Both the position numbers and the translations under genes were made by a program. A DNA stretch of 64,000 bases from Acanthochromis polyacanthus (taxonomy: Eukaryota; Chordata; Actinopteri; Pomacentridae), in the NCBI RefSeq assembly GCF_021347895.1, contig NC_067129.1, positions 32,339,690 through 32,403,689 of the forward strand, in the 5' to 3' direction. The notes below the pieces were generated by a model. It had not been told where the DNA came from. It was given only the letters and a program-made list of their open reading frames with translations, and ran no database searches. Shown piece by piece: positions 16,214 through 29,124 of the stretch (position 1 is its first letter; every line of letters begins with the position of its first letter).

Positions 16214-19200
16214 ATGTTCGTCATGAAGATCGTGCTGCTGCTCGCGCTCCTCACAGGTACTTCCACTCTCAAAACACCCTTGTGTTTAACTTTTTATCAA
16301 TTTATTCTGTCTTTTTTTCCTTGTTTGTCTCCTTTTTGGGTTTAATTTTTCATTTTTTGTGTAAAATTGTTTAAATCAAGAAGCAACTTCACTTTTATTA
16401 ATATCGATAAAGAGTTTGTTCTTTTTACATTCTTTTTGACGTGCAGCTGTCTGACAGAGACTCATTTATTTCGCTTATATTTAGATGTAAGTGAGAAGAT
16501 TTTATCTGTCAGAATAACTGAGAACAAGAAGAAAGCTGCAGCTGCAAACGCCCAACTAGCTTGATGACAGATATTCTCTCTCCGCTGAACCATGATATTG
16601 TGGGTTTCATATTCACTGTATTATGAAATCTTCAGTTTTTTTGTTGCTGTGTGAATCTTGACCTGCAGCAGCAGAAAGAGGAACCACTAAAAGACTCATC
16701 TGTGAGAAAAAAAAATTGATCTAAAAAAACAAATCCAGAATAACGAGGGAGAATGAGGATCAGTCAGGAGGTTTTTCCTTCTCAGAACAGGACAGTAAAT
16801 ATGTTACCTTGTTTGACAGAAAACTGCATTTCCTGTTATTTCTAAACAATATTTTGAAGTAAATGAAACCCCAACTCACCAAACTGGTTTTAAAAAAGTG
16901 GATTTTCTTTTTTTTTCTCAGTTTTTCATAATTTCGAAGCTGTTGTTTTTTTAGTTAGGCCTGAAAAAAAGATGAAAAGTTCCTTTAAGCAGGAAAATCC
17001 ACCATCAGTGACCCGACTCAACGTCTTTTCTCAAGTTTTTTTCTTTAAAATAAACAACATCTGAAGAAATCCCAACTTTAGTCTTTTTAATGAAGCCATG
17101 CAAAGTTTTACCTTCTTATTATGAATGTTTTCAGAGTTTCAGACCCTTAAAGTACACAGGAGTGATTTGAAATGTCCTGCCGTTTTTCTAATCAACTCTA
17201 ATTTAGGCAAAATGTAATATTTGAGAGTCTGTTTGTTTAATTAAAATCAATCGGGGAATATAGTTTGTGTGATTTTTCTAAACTATTATGGAAAAACTTG
17301 TGAACACCAAAGTTGTTTCTCCATTTCGCAGCCAGAAATTGCATTTATAGGTGTTAAAATATTATTAAATACAAGTTGATCCTGGGCTGCACAGTGCTGT
17401 AGTGGTTAGCACTTTTGCCTTGCAGCAAGAAGATTCCGGTTCAAATCCTGGCCTGGGTCTGGGCTCTTTCTGCATGGAGTTTGCATGTTCTCCCTGTGCA
17501 TGCGTGGGTTTTCTCCGGGTACTCCGGCTTCCTCGCACAGTCCAAAAATATGCTGAGGGTAATTGGTTACTCTAAATTGCCCGTAGGTGTGAATGTGAGT
17601 GTGATTGTGTGTCTGTATATGTAGCCCTGAGACCTGTCCAGAGTGTCGTCTGCCTTCACCTGAGTCAGCTGGGATAGGCTCCAGCACACCCCACGACCCT
17701 AGTGAGGATAAAGCGGTGTATAGAGAATGGATGGATGAAGTTGATCCTGGTTAAAAATGCCCCTTTCATTGTTCATACTTGTTTTGTCCAACCACCTACC
17801 AACATGCTGATTTCAGCCTTGAAAGTTTACCCAGAATGCACTTTTTAAAGTTTTCTGTGGTGAAATATCAGAAAACAGAAACACATCCAGGATACTAGTG
17901 ATTGTTTCTATGACTTCACGTCACAGACATTAAACTGTTCACACTAGGATACATCCCATAATACTGATGATCACAGCTGGTTACAGAGAAAATGAACAGA
18001 AACTGGATTTAGTGTTTAGACTGTGACACCTGGATGGATGGATTTGTTTTGTTTTCCATCGTTGTGGTCATTTTGAATCAAATTTTGGTCACTTTGTGAA
18101 ATATTTTAGGGTTTTTTTGCATCATTTTGCGTCAGCTTTAGTAATATTTTTCTCACATTTTCTCATTTTGTTTCACATTTTGACTGCTTAGAATCTGTTT
18201 GTGTTCATTTTCCATAAAATTTTTGTCATTTTCTGTCAAAATGTTGGTCCTTTTGTGCCACATTTTAGTTGTTTTGTATATTTTTGTGTTCATTCTGCAT
18301 CACTTAAACTTCTGTCAAATTAGGATTTATCCCATAATACTGACGCTCAAAGAAGTTTATAGAGTTGGTTTTTGTCATTAGTGTCACTTTTTGATCATTT
18401 TAGTCATCTTAGGGAGAGTTTTGTCTCTTTGTGACATGAAACTATGATACATCCCATAATAATGATGCTCAAAGTTGGTTCTAGAGAAAATGATCAGAAA
18501 CTGGATTTAGTGTTCAGATTGTGACACCTGAATAAATGTAAAACTGATCTGGTTGAACATTTTGTGTGTCATTTTTCTTATTTTTGTCTGTTTTTATTGT
18601 TTTGTGTTCATCTTTGCCTCTTTTCTGTGATTTTACATCGATTTTGTTTGCCTTTGGGACAGGTTTTTCTCGCTGGCTTCATTTTGTTTGTCGTTTTGGG
18701 CATTTTTGCCTCTCGCTTTTGACGTTTTGTGTCACATTTCTATTGTTTTGTGTCTCCTATTTATTATTTAATGCCAGGTTTTAATCGTTCTAGGCGTTTT
18801 TAAGGGAGTTTTGTCTCTTTGTGACATGAAACTATGATACAACCCATAATACTGATGTTCAAAGTTGGTTCTAGAGAAAATGAAGAAAAAAAAAAGATTC
18901 AGCTTTTAGAATGCAACACCTGAATGAATGTAAAACTGATCTGGTGTCAGTTTTTACCAGAACTCAGATGTGTTATTCCTCCTGTGTCTAACTGCTGAAC
19001 TGATGAAGTTCTGAGGCTCAGAAATGATGGCGTTTCAATCATCCTCTATGTAATTCAAGGGTCTGTAATTCTGGAAATATTTGTCGTTTGAAGGTAAAAC
19101 TTCACATGACTTCAATAAATACACTAAAATTACTGTAGGTAAATAATCAGCTGATTCTGAGGAGGTCAGCAGGAGAAGGTTATTTTTTTTTCATTGAATG

Positions 19201-22200
19201 ACCCATAAAACAAGATGTTTTACAAACATTGTAAAGTCAGAGACTTAAACGAAAACTCAGGTTGGATTTTAGCTTCATGTCTTTCTGTCCTCACAGCCTC
19301 TGGATGTCTCAGCAGCAGAGTTGATGGTCGAACAGGTGAGAACATCACCTTCACCTGTAAGTACAACAGAAAATCCTACGGAGCTCTGTCGGTTTGCTGG
19401 AATCTAGGAGACATACCAAGCAGGGGTATGTGCGACAACCAGCTGATCTCCACAGATGGAAATAAAGTGAAAGAACAGAGCGGAGTTTCCAGCAGGTATC
19501 AGCTGATGGGACGACTGGACCAAGGGGACGTTTCTCTGACGATACTGAACCTAAGAGAGAATGATACTGGACGCTACGGATGCCGGGTGGACATACCTGG
19601 ATGGTTCAATGACGAAAAACATCACTTTGATCTGACCGTTAAAGGTAAGAGGCAACCAAATCCATTTCTCACATCTGTTCCACCAGATGTTTCTGTGCAT
19701 TTGTATGTCTGACCTAATAACTGATTCTATGTCAGTTTCAGTCATGAAAACTAAAACCGTTTGTTTTTTTAATTTAGTTTTAGTAAAATTTTCAGACCAT
19801 TTTTTAAGTCACAGTTTCCCTAAATTAACTCCAGATGGTTCTAACTAGTGCTGATGTAGTTGCACTTAGTTCTTTCTCCATTAAACAGAATCTAATTGAT
19901 CATTTTTTAAACAAAGTTAACTGAAGTAATGTTGTAAAAACCAGTGGCGTAGTGGTTAGCACTTTCACCTTCATCAAGAAGATCCCCTGTTCAAATCCCA
20001 GCATGGGATCTTTCTGCATGGAGTTTGCATGTTCTCCCTGTGCATGTGTGGGTTTTTTCCAGGTACTCTGGCTTCCTCCCACAGTCCAAAAATATATGGA
20101 TGGATGTTGTAAAAACTGTAAATTTCTGCAGACTGAGAGTCAGTTAGCCCACTACTCAAACCAGCATTTTACAGTAACAACATGAGGTTTAGTTTTATTA
20201 TCAGATGATTGACTTGAGGCAGATTAAGTCTCTGACGTTACATGATATGTGTTGATGTTGTGTTAATTATTCATTTTTAGCTCCACAGGTGAACACCACC
20301 ACGACCGCATGGACGACAGCAGAGACGTCCACAGAGTCGACACCAGCCAGTCAGACTGAAGGTAGTCCAGATCAGATTTCCAGCATTTTTATTACTTTTT
20401 ATTTTATTTTTTTGAGCATTGTGGGAGCTTAGCTTGTAAAGGAGCACCATGACAAAGACATTCGATGTCAAAACTGCAATACTGGTAGAAATTACTATTT
20501 TAGCTTAAAAACAGTAAGTTGAAAAATATGAATAAAGAGATAAATGTTGGTATTGCAAGTCATACTTTTATCATACTTTGTGATAGTAGAGGCATCGTTT
20601 TGATTGTTTTCATTTTATTTATAGCTAAAACAATAAATAAAGTACAGAATGAAAACTTTCATATAAACAGAGGTTTGTGAATGGAGAGTTTAGCTTCATA
20701 TTAAAGCTTTCGGTAAGTAAAACCAAACTCTGCATGTTGCTGAGGAAGCAAAGTCTCAGAGGCAGTATATTTAGAGAAAAACCAAAGTGATGAATCATTT
20801 CTGTGGAAAAATTTTATTAGTCATCGCACATTCACATTTTTCTGCTTCAATCCAGCAGAAATCTGATCCATTATGAGTCACATCTGACATAAAGATCAGA
20901 GGCTGCTGTGTTCGGATAAATCTGAGTCATGATGTCAGACTGTTGACGCAGCCGTCCTAAAAACATCTGCTTTCACTTCCTCATCCTGTAGATCACATGA
21001 TGTCCACAGGACGCCTGATGTCCTCGTCCAGCAGTGTCAGCAGTGTCAGCAGTATCGAGGTGAGATGAACAGATTTAACAGGTTGAGTTAATATCAGAAG
21101 ACAAATACAAGAGGAGGCTGCAGTTTCAGGACCACAGTTCTACGACCCTTGGTTTTGTTTTTATGCCGCTTACAGAATTGGATGGTCGTCACGTTGACTT
21201 GTTTCAAAAGGTTAGATGAGACTTGTTGATTTTTAAAGATTATTCCACCCAAATATCACTTTCTGTCAGAGTACTGATAGTTTTAAAGGTTAATTCTACA
21301 CAATAATGCTTTTTTCTGCTAATATCTGTTGGTTAGAAAGGCTAAATCAGGGGGGTGCCAGATAATGACAACATAAAATTAGGGTCATTCAGCCACATTT
21401 TTAAAATATTTCTGATCTTCCAGAGAGCTTTGGGGAAGTTTAGCTTGTAAAGGGGCACCATGACAAAGACTTCTGTGATGCCTAATGACATCCAGCCAGT
21501 AGTCCAATGTTTACTTGGGTGCAATCTGAATAGTGTTCTTACAACCCAGTGATATATGTGACAGTGGGATCTAGAGTGAACAACATGACTGTTTGCATTA
21601 AAGTGATGAGAAATTATGTGACAGTGAAGTAAAATTAATGTTGTTCAGCCATGTTTTTTTGCATATTTACCTTCCAGAGAGCAGTGTGGGAATTAAGCTA
21701 GTAAATGACATTATGGCAAGGACTTCTGTGACCCCTACTGACTTCTGGCCAGTAGTCAAATCTCTACTTCTGTACAGTAAGAAGAGCATCCATGCTACCT
21801 AGTTATATATGGAACAGCAAGTTTTAAAGTCAGTCATGACTGTCTGCATCAACATGGTCAGATATTTTATCAAAGCTGTTAGATATGGTGGGAAAATAAT
21901 AAACAAAGTAAAATTAGTGTCATTTGATCACATTTTAGTATTTATCTTCCAGAGAGCATTGTTGGAGTTTAGCTAGTAATGGAGCACCATGACAAAGACT
22001 TCTGTGACCATTCATGACGTCCAGCAGTAGTTGAATGCTACTTTGGGTGCAATAAGAACAACTTCCCTACAGCCTAGTAAGATATGTAACAGCAAGTTAT
22101 AGAGTCAAAGTCATGACTGCCTACATCAATGTACTGAGAAACTTAGTCACAATTAGTAGGTACTGTGTGTGAAAGTGATTCTTAAAAGTTAAAATTAGTG

Positions 22201-25200
22201 TCATTCAGCCATATTTTTTAGTATTTTGTATCTTCAAGAGGGTATTGTGGGAGTTTAGCCAGTAAAGGGTCACCATGACAAAGACTTATGTGATCCTCAA
22301 TGACTTCCAGCCGGTAGTTGAATGTTAAATTGGGTTTGATAAGAATAGTGTCACTACAACCCGAAGATTTTTTTTGCAGCATGTTTCAAAGGGAACCATG
22401 ACAAAGACCTCTGAGACATTTAAAGACCTTCTGCCTTTGATGCAATATGAATAACATACAGACAACGCAGTAGGACATCTAACACCAAGTTTTGTGGGAC
22501 TTTAACTAAGTGTGTGGTATAAATGCTCACCTACTGAACACTGCAGCTACAAGTCCAGTTTTGCAGGAGGACGAAGCAATGTGAAATCCTGCAAGTTTAA
22601 GCAGCAACTGCAACTGAATGCCAAAACCTTTTCTTTATTTTGAAGCCTCATGTGTGTGTGTTTGTGTGTGTTGACAGGACAGCAGCAGTTTGACGGGGAT
22701 TCTGGTGTGTGTTCTGTTCGGGATCATTGTTCTGCTCACTGCCGGCGGACTCTTCTTTATCAGTGAGTCAAAGATAAAAACCAGCCTGCTCCCTTTAGTT
22801 TTAGCCAGATGGCATTCAGCTGTCATAATATGAGGAGTTCACTGGCTGTGGGAGTTTATATACTTGAATACAACTGAACCATTAACCAGGTCAGACTGCA
22901 GAGAACAAACATGACTTCATCTCCATTTATGAAGCATTTTATTATTACTGCTGAGCCATTAAAATGTCATTTTTTAACATGTGCTAAACAGGTTTGGTTT
23001 TGTCTCTGTTGACAAGTTTTTGCATGTATTTGTACAAAATTTTGAAACTTGCCCAGATGTGAGATGAAGTGAAATGTGAAAAACTTCCCAATATCACTTT
23101 ATATTAAAAAGTAGCAGTTTTTTTCTTCAAAGCTGCGAGAATTCAAAGGCCTGTGTTAGATTTATAAACTATTTACAGAAAGTACTCATACAAACTCACC
23201 AGTATCTGCTCACACACTGAGATAAACAAATGTTAAATATATAAAGAGTCTGTACCAATAAAACGTGTAAATGTCATGTATTCATATTTATGGTGCAAAA
23301 AGTCAAGATGAAGTCATTAGTTGTCAAATTAACTGCAGGTTGTCATTCGTTGTTGCTGCTTTTACACACAATTACTCATCTTGCTTCGTGTATTCTAATT
23401 TTTCTGTGTTTAAAACGTCCTAAATGTGATGCAAAGCAGCTGTAAACAGTACATTTCTCTCTTTGTTAACGCTCCTCCTGATGTTTTTGTGTCTCTGCAG
23501 CCAGAAGATGGAAGCGACTCAACAAAATGTGAGTGACCCGTCCACATTTTAACTACTTCATACTTTATTCAATCGATTAGTTTTCAACTACTAAAATAAT
23601 AGTTGGGAAATTTTAAAAGAGACAAATGTGTAATTTTTCTGATCCCAGAATATTACTTAGTATTCTCTAATTCTATTATAATTAACCCTTGAGTGCTTCA
23701 GTGCAGTTTAACTTGTCTTATTTATGTTATTTTCTCAATTAATTAACCTTTAAATAGAGCCTGGTGAGTATATTTACATTTCTACTGTCCATTATGGATC
23801 ACTAGTTTAAATCACTTTTGACTTCTTCTCCACCACATTTCAAACATTCTGCATTTTACTGCACTATATTACAAATATATAATATATATAAGGAAAAAAT
23901 GTCTAAACTCAATGATTGTAGCCTCCTAAAGGCAAATATTTTCTGATTTCTTCCCTTCTCTGTAACATTAAACAGAATATCCCTGTGTTGTGGACAAAAA
24001 AAAACAATGACAATAATAATCGCTGTAGTCTTAGAACCAAACTTTATCAAACCAAACTTTATTCTTAGGAGTTTAAAAATTAAAATTGGACTGAGAAAGT
24101 ATTATTTTAAACCTGATTTTTAGCTCTCATTTGGTTGCCTTCAGCAAACTCTAGAATCAGGATGAATTTCTGTCAGATTTGTTGTCGTTTAATGTTCAGT
24201 TGGAGGTTGTTGTAGTTTATGGAGTAGAGAATCTTCTAGAGGAATTATCAGTGGGGTTGGGGACAAAACAAGACATTCGCCACCTTTGGGAAACCCCATT
24301 TGTCACCATTTTAAAGGATACACAACAGATTGATACAGAAAACAACAGAGAGTAAAAACAGTCATTAGCTGCAGCTCTGGACATTCATCAAACCAAGCTC
24401 CATTCTGAAAAGTTTTCATTTAGGATCGAGCAGATAAAGTATAAATGGAGCCTGATTTTTATCTGGTTGCCTCCAGCAAATTTTATTATCAGGATGAATT
24501 TCTAAAAGTATAAATTCCCTGGTTTTAGCTTCTTTAATGGTAATATTTTCAGTTTCTTTCCTCCTCTATGATCTAAAACTGAATATATTTGTGTTGTGGA
24601 CAAAACAAGACATTTGTTTTCTTGGACTGTGAAGTGCTGATTGACATTTGTGACCTTTTTCTGACATTTTATGAACCTAACTATTAATTAATCAAGTAAA
24701 TAAGTGTCGGATCAATCAACAATGAAAATAGTTGTGAGTTGCAGCTCTAAAATGAATCTTTATCAAACCAAACTCCATTCTAAAAAGTTTAAAACTTAAA
24801 GCCAGATGAAAAGCATTTGAATTGAACCTGACTTTTAGCTCTGATCTGGTCACCTCCTGCAAATTTTAGAATCAGGATGAATTTCTGTCAGATTTGTTGT
24901 CATTTCTGGAAAAAATAAGCATTGGTATTGTGGACAAAAAGAAGACATTTGCGACCTTTGGGAAACTCCATTTGTCACCATTTTATAGACTAAAGAACTA
25001 ATCGATTGACCCATATAACAGTTGACAGTGAAAATAGCCGTTAGTTGCAGCTCTAGAATGAATCGTTATCAAACCAAACTCCATTCTAAAAAGTTTTAAA
25101 GTTAAAGCCAAATGAAGAGTGTTTGAATTGAATCTGATTTTTAGCTCTGATTTGGTCACCTCCAGCAAACTCCAGAATCAGGATGAATTTCTATAAGATT

Positions 25201-28125
25201 TTTTGTCGTTTGACGTTCAGTTGGAAGACTTTGTAGTTTGAAAAAATGGAGAATCTTTTAGAGAATTATGGACAAAAACAAGACATTTGACACCTTTGGG
25301 TTACCATATTTCTCACCGTTTTATAAACTAAACAACTAACGGATGGATCCAGAAAACATCTGGGAGTAAAAAATAATCTTTTTTGACATTTTTCTTACAT
25401 TTTATAAACCAAACTATCAATTAAGTGAGTCACAAGTGATGATAATCGTGAGCTTCGGTCCTTTTCTGTCATAAATTCCCTTCAGGCAGTTTTTGAAGCG
25501 TCTTCAGGTTTGCTGATGGGTCATGTTTTTAAGCTTTCTCAGCCTGCAAACCTTTGATTCGTCATCTTCGTCTTCATCGCAGCTCCGGCGAGTGTTCAGA
25601 CTGAAACTCAACAATGAGAGAAGACCTCCAAAACCACAAACCACATGCCAAGTTTCAGTTGAACACCAGCCGAGCAGCGCATTCGTGACGCATCTAGCTT
25701 CTCTAAAAGGGTCTTTTGAGAACAAAATCAGATTTTGGACTCATTTTTACTGCTTAGTTCTTGAGGAGTGACACCTGAGTAGACCTGATAGCCTCCATAG
25801 TTTTATTCCTACCTGATTAAAAGTTCTTAGAAAGCATCTTGAGGCTGCAGGTCTTTTCTGTCCAGCAGGTTTCCTTTTAGCAGAAACAGAAACTTTGAAG
25901 TGACGAGATCAAACTTTCCACTGCGCTCATCATCCAGCTGACGAGAAACTTCTGAATATGTCAAAGTTTAAAAGTGAGAAACGTAACCGTCAGCTCACGA
26001 GTGCTGATGCAGATTAACCAGCAGTCAGTCCAACCGAGGCTCGGAGCGACTCGAGGTGACCTTTAAAGACTCGTCTGGTTTTAGACCTAAGCTTTGAGGT
26101 TTGTTCTAAACAGGTTTCAAAAGGTTAGATGCTTTTACATTTGAAGAACCCAACTGACCCGATCGGTTAATGTCTACTCCGTCTAGAGAAAACTCGGTTA
26201 TACTAAAATGTGTCAAAGAAAAGCAGCGAGTTGTCTCATCTGAGACTCTGGAATCAGAAAATGTGTCGCATTTTTTAGCTCAAAAACAACTAAAAATGAT
26301 TTCTTATCTAAATCAGTCTTCTTCCCGGCTGATAGCGAACGTTCCTACAATGATCAACAACATCTACTACAAGTTCTAAGAAATTTTAGAAGTGAACGTT
26401 TTAATCAAATGTTCCAGGAACATTATGAGTATATTTTCATTTTCAGGAATGCTCCTATAAAGTTAATGTTTAATGTGTTTAATATTTTGGTGTTAAAAAT
26501 CAGAGGATGTTGTCAGGAACATGGATCATGTTCCATTAAAACAAAGGAGGAACGTTCTCCAAGTAACATTTAAAATATTTTCCAGACGTTATTGAGTCCT
26601 CAGATGATTTCTAGAAGACGTTCCTGTAATGTGATATATTACAAAGGTGGAACATTCTGGCTGAAGTTGTTCTGAAGATGTTGTGGAGATGTTGTTGAGG
26701 AACACAGCGTAGAACGTTCTTTTATAAAACATTCTCACAATGTTCTATGATAACAAAGGAAGAACCTTCTCAAACCAATATTCAAAAAATGTTCTTCAGA
26801 TGCTGCTGTGGCTACAGATGACAATGTGTTTTATACAGAACCTTTTAGAACGTTTCTGTTATGTGATATGGTAAAAGTGGAACATGTTATAGAAGTGTTT
26901 CTAAAAGATGTTTCCACAATGAAAACAAAGGAAGAACATTCTGAAAGCAGCATTCAAAAAATGTTCTCCAGATGTTGTCGAGAGCTTAAATGACAGAAAG
27001 TTCTTTACAAGACATTCCTGTATTGTGATATATTAACAAAGGTGGAACGTTCTGGCTGTGATGTTCTGAAGATGTTTTGAGGATGTTGTTAAGGAGCACA
27101 TAGAACATTCTTCAATAAGATGTTTCCACGATGATAACAATGGAAGAACGTTCTGAAACTGACATTCAATCAATGTTTTCAAGACGTTATTGAGTCCTCA
27201 GATGGCAGAAAGTTCTTTACAAAACGTTCCTGTACTGTGATATTTCAAAAGCCGGAACAATCTGCCTGCAATGTTCTGAGGATGTTTTGGAGATGTCGTT
27301 GAGAAGCACAAGGTAAAATGTTCTTCTGTAAGACATTCTCACAATGTTCCGTGATAACAGAAGAGGAATGTTCTCAAACCAACATTCAAAATATGTTTTC
27401 CAGATGTTCTCTATAAAGCATGTTTTATAACGTTTCTGTAATATGATATATTGAAGGTACAACATTTTACGTTTTTGCTGAGGGAACACATTAGACAATG
27501 TTCTTTTTATGACTCTTAGACAATAATGGAACATTCTGCCTGTGATGTTCTGTAGATGTTTTAGGGATGTTGTTGAGGAAACACATTATAGAACATTCTT
27601 CTACAAAACATGTTTTCAAGATGTTACCAAGACCTTAGATGACAAAATGTTCTTCATAAGACGTTCCTGTGATGTGATATAACTACCAAAGCTGGAACGT
27701 TCTGCCTGCAATGTTCTGAGGACATTGCAGGAACATATTAAAGAATTTATAAAACATTCCCATAATGTTTCACAGTGTTACATGATAAGAAAAGAAGAAT
27801 GTTCTCAGTGGAACATTAAGTTTTGGGAACGTTTAGTGTAACGGCCTAATGATCTCATCACCAGACATTTTTAGAATGTCTTTAGTCATCCGGAATTCTG
27901 TAAGAACATTCAGGGAACTAAAAGAAAACTTTGCAGAACTTTCTCAGAACGTTCCATCACATGATCAATAAGTCTCCGTGTTGGTTGTGTCTCAGGCCTC
28001 AGCAGCAGATCAGCGGTTTGGACCAGTTCAATCCGTCGTCGTCCACGCTGCAGCTCCACAGTCGAGGCTCGGCGGTGGAGAACATCTACCAGATCGACGG
28101 AGGCGACTACGAGTACTGTCCCTGA
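16214..28125 (+). CDS. TIM-B: complete TIM-family receptor (HAVCR1/TIMD4-like)
   Basis: Inferred exons: 16214-16256 (signal), 19297-19644 (IgV), 20281-20361 and 20992-21059 (Ser/Thr-rich stalk), 22678-22762 (transmembrane), 23501-23528, 27996-28125 (tail, stop 28123-28125). Phases fit and sum to 783 bases, 260 residues. Domain order: signal peptide 1-16; IgV about 24-128 with Cys35, 48, 60, 110; metal/phosphatidylserine-loop motif W117-F118-N119-D120; N-glycosylation sites Asn30 and Asn103; O-glycosylation-type stalk; one helix about 186-207; basic RRWKR anchor; tail with ENIYQID and GDYEYCP, a tyrosine pattern like the TIM-1 tail. Of the six IgV cysteines of mammalian TIMs, two are not at the usual places. 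Predicted leukocyte receptor for phosphatidylserine. Which TIM it is orthologous to cannot be read here; fish usually name such genes havcr1 or timd4. Confidence 0.85.
17389..17739 (+). repeat. tRNA-headed SINE-like repeat, full-length copy
   Basis: Starts gctgcacagtgctgtagtgg, B-box-like GGTTCAAATCC, body 'ctgcatggagtttgcatg' and 'ctccgggtactccggcttcc', tail 'gataaagcggtgtatagag' plus atggatgg. Other copies: 19942-20104 (+, partial), 35733-36098 (-), a 3' tail at 5783-5855 (-) and a scrap near 55743. It lies in TIM-B intron 1. Confidence 0.8.
18425..19655 (+). other. Donor side of a TIM-B/TIM-C near-identical tract
   Basis: These roughly 1.23 kb (end of intron 1, the IgV exon and 11 bases of the next intron) match 51784-53013 inverted with only scattered single-base differences. 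The tract ends abruptly at 'aagaggcaac'; beyond it TIM-B and TIM-C diverge. Within it the IgV exons differ by one residue (Asp24 in TIM-B, Val in TIM-C). Confidence 0.8.
19942..20104 (+). repeat. SINE-like repeat, partial copy
   Basis: 'tggcgtagtggttagcactttc', then 'catggagtttgcatgttctcc' and 'ctggcttcctcccacagtcc', matching the head and middle of the repeat at 17389-17739. Truncated at both sides. Lies in the TIM-B intron after the IgV exon. Confidence 0.75.
20400..22420. repeat. Tandem repeat, unit about 260-280 bp, in TIM-B introns
   Basis: The phrase 'gcaccatgacaaagac(tt)(c)' with 'gtgggagtttagctagtaa' before it recurs near 20447, 21459, 21715 (degenerate), 21987, 22273 and 22393. 'tgacttccagccagtag' follows most copies. 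The array fills the intron before the transmembrane exon; one isolated unit lies in the previous intron. Confidence 0.75.
24030..25340. repeat. Tandem repeat, unit about 330-370 bp, in the TIM-B intron
   Basis: Four units begin near 24035, 24385, 24755 and 25065 with 'tcaaaccaaactccattctaaaaagttt'-like text. Each continues with 'ctgatttttagctctgatttgg', 'agaatcaggatgaatttct' and 'acaagacatttg.cacctttggg'. No open frame of note. Confidence 0.8.
26380..27900. repeat. GAACGTTC-rich tandem repeat in the TIM-B intron
   Basis: Units of roughly 150-300 bp repeat 'gaacgttctg', 'acattcccacaatgttc', 'gatgttttgaggatgttgttgaggaacaca' and 'gatgataacaaaggaagaac'. The many GAAnnTTC palindromes resemble heat-shock-element half sites by chance or by descent. 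No coding potential despite short open frames. Ends about 100 bases before the last TIM-B exon. Confidence 0.75.
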
Positions 28126-28424
28126 AGCTCTGCCCACCAGAGCTGGGACCACGGCGAGCTGTGGTCCTCGAGACGTGAACATGGACACGAAAGTCAGAAC
28201 GAACTGTGAAAACGAGGAGATCTTCGGGAGAGAAGTCGACCACAAATCCTAGAGAGCACTGCTGTGGGAGTCATCCAATCAGAGAGCTTTAGTTTGTAAA
28301 TAGTTTCCATGCTGAGTTCTGGAAGTGGCCATTTTGTATATTTTTCCCCAAATCGTGCAGGACAGAGCACCATTCTGGAGACTCTTTACAGGAATAATTT
28401 CATGTATTTCTCAGGATTTAATTT

Positions 28425-28430
28425 AATAAA
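28425..28430 (+). terminator. Poly(A) signal of TIM-B
   Basis: AATAAA 300 bases after the TIM-B stop codon, in AT-rich 3' UTR-like sequence. It is the first canonical signal after the stop. Confidence 0.6.
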
Positions 28431-28619
28431 ATATCATCAAACAGTTTACATCAATATTTTTATTATATTTGCTACATATCCTGTTAAATTACCTTCAACC
28501 AACAAACTAACTTAAATTAGGAGAATTTGGATTTTTAATTACGCATTGAGTGGCAACACAAAGGACAAGGTACGTTTTATCCGTTTGATTCCCGGCTATA
28601 AAAGACACAAGCAGAAACA

Positions 28620-28775
28620 AAAAATCAAGCCGTTTTTTCGTTTTTTCGTTTTGAGCAAAAAACAAAAAAACAGGAAACGGTTCGTTTTTTCGTTTTTTCG
28701 TTTTGAACAAAAAAACAAAACAAACAGGAAACGGTTCGTTTTTTCGTTTTTTCGTTTTCACCCCCAAAATGAAAA
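28620..28775. repeat. 'cgttttttcgttttttcgtttt' minisatellite (left arm)
   Basis: Three units of about 50-55 bp: two or three cgtttttt steps, then gagcaaaaaacaaa, then caggaaacggtt. The mirror copy is at 33575-33710. Long open frames on both strands here come from the stop-free repeat and are not genes. Confidence 0.85.
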
Positions 28776-29065
28776 TACGACTCAATATTCCGTTTCATTG
28801 GTGGGCGGGGCTTCGGAGCCTGCCGGTGCACAATAAAGCTCCTGCCCATCACAATAAAGCTCTTGCGCTGGCATTCATAGACAGACTGACTTTCATTGTA
28901 TTGCCTGCCCCCACTGCACTTCCCCTAACTCTAAATCAAAGCAAGTCGTGTACACAGTAATGACAGTCATAACCAGTGGTGTAGTCTAGTTTTTTCTAGT
29001 GGGTATACTCCAACCTCATAAACCAAAGCCAGGTCAGGTTCTCATATATGTGCGCGTGCACTCAC

Positions 29066-29088
29066 ATGCCCACGCGCGCGCGCGCACG

Positions 29089-29122
<34 letters not shown>
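29066..29122. repeat. (CG/CA)n microsatellite
   Basis: Alternating cgcgcg, then cacaca, about 55 bases of alternating purine-pyrimidine. It marks the point where the left palindrome arm departs from the right arm. Confidence 0.9.

Positions 29123-29124
<2 letters not shown>

Noticed and set aside
25523..25771. 82-codon frame after an acceptor-like 'tcttcatcgcag' in the TIM-B intron
   Set aside because: TIM-B joins in frame from 23528 to 27996 without it, and it resembles no TIM exon.
28546..28960. Open frames of 75-96 codons on both strands, repeated at 33375-33777
   Set aside because: Produced by the cgttttttcg minisatellite and the palindrome. The translations are low-complexity Lys/Phe/Arg repeats without a domain.
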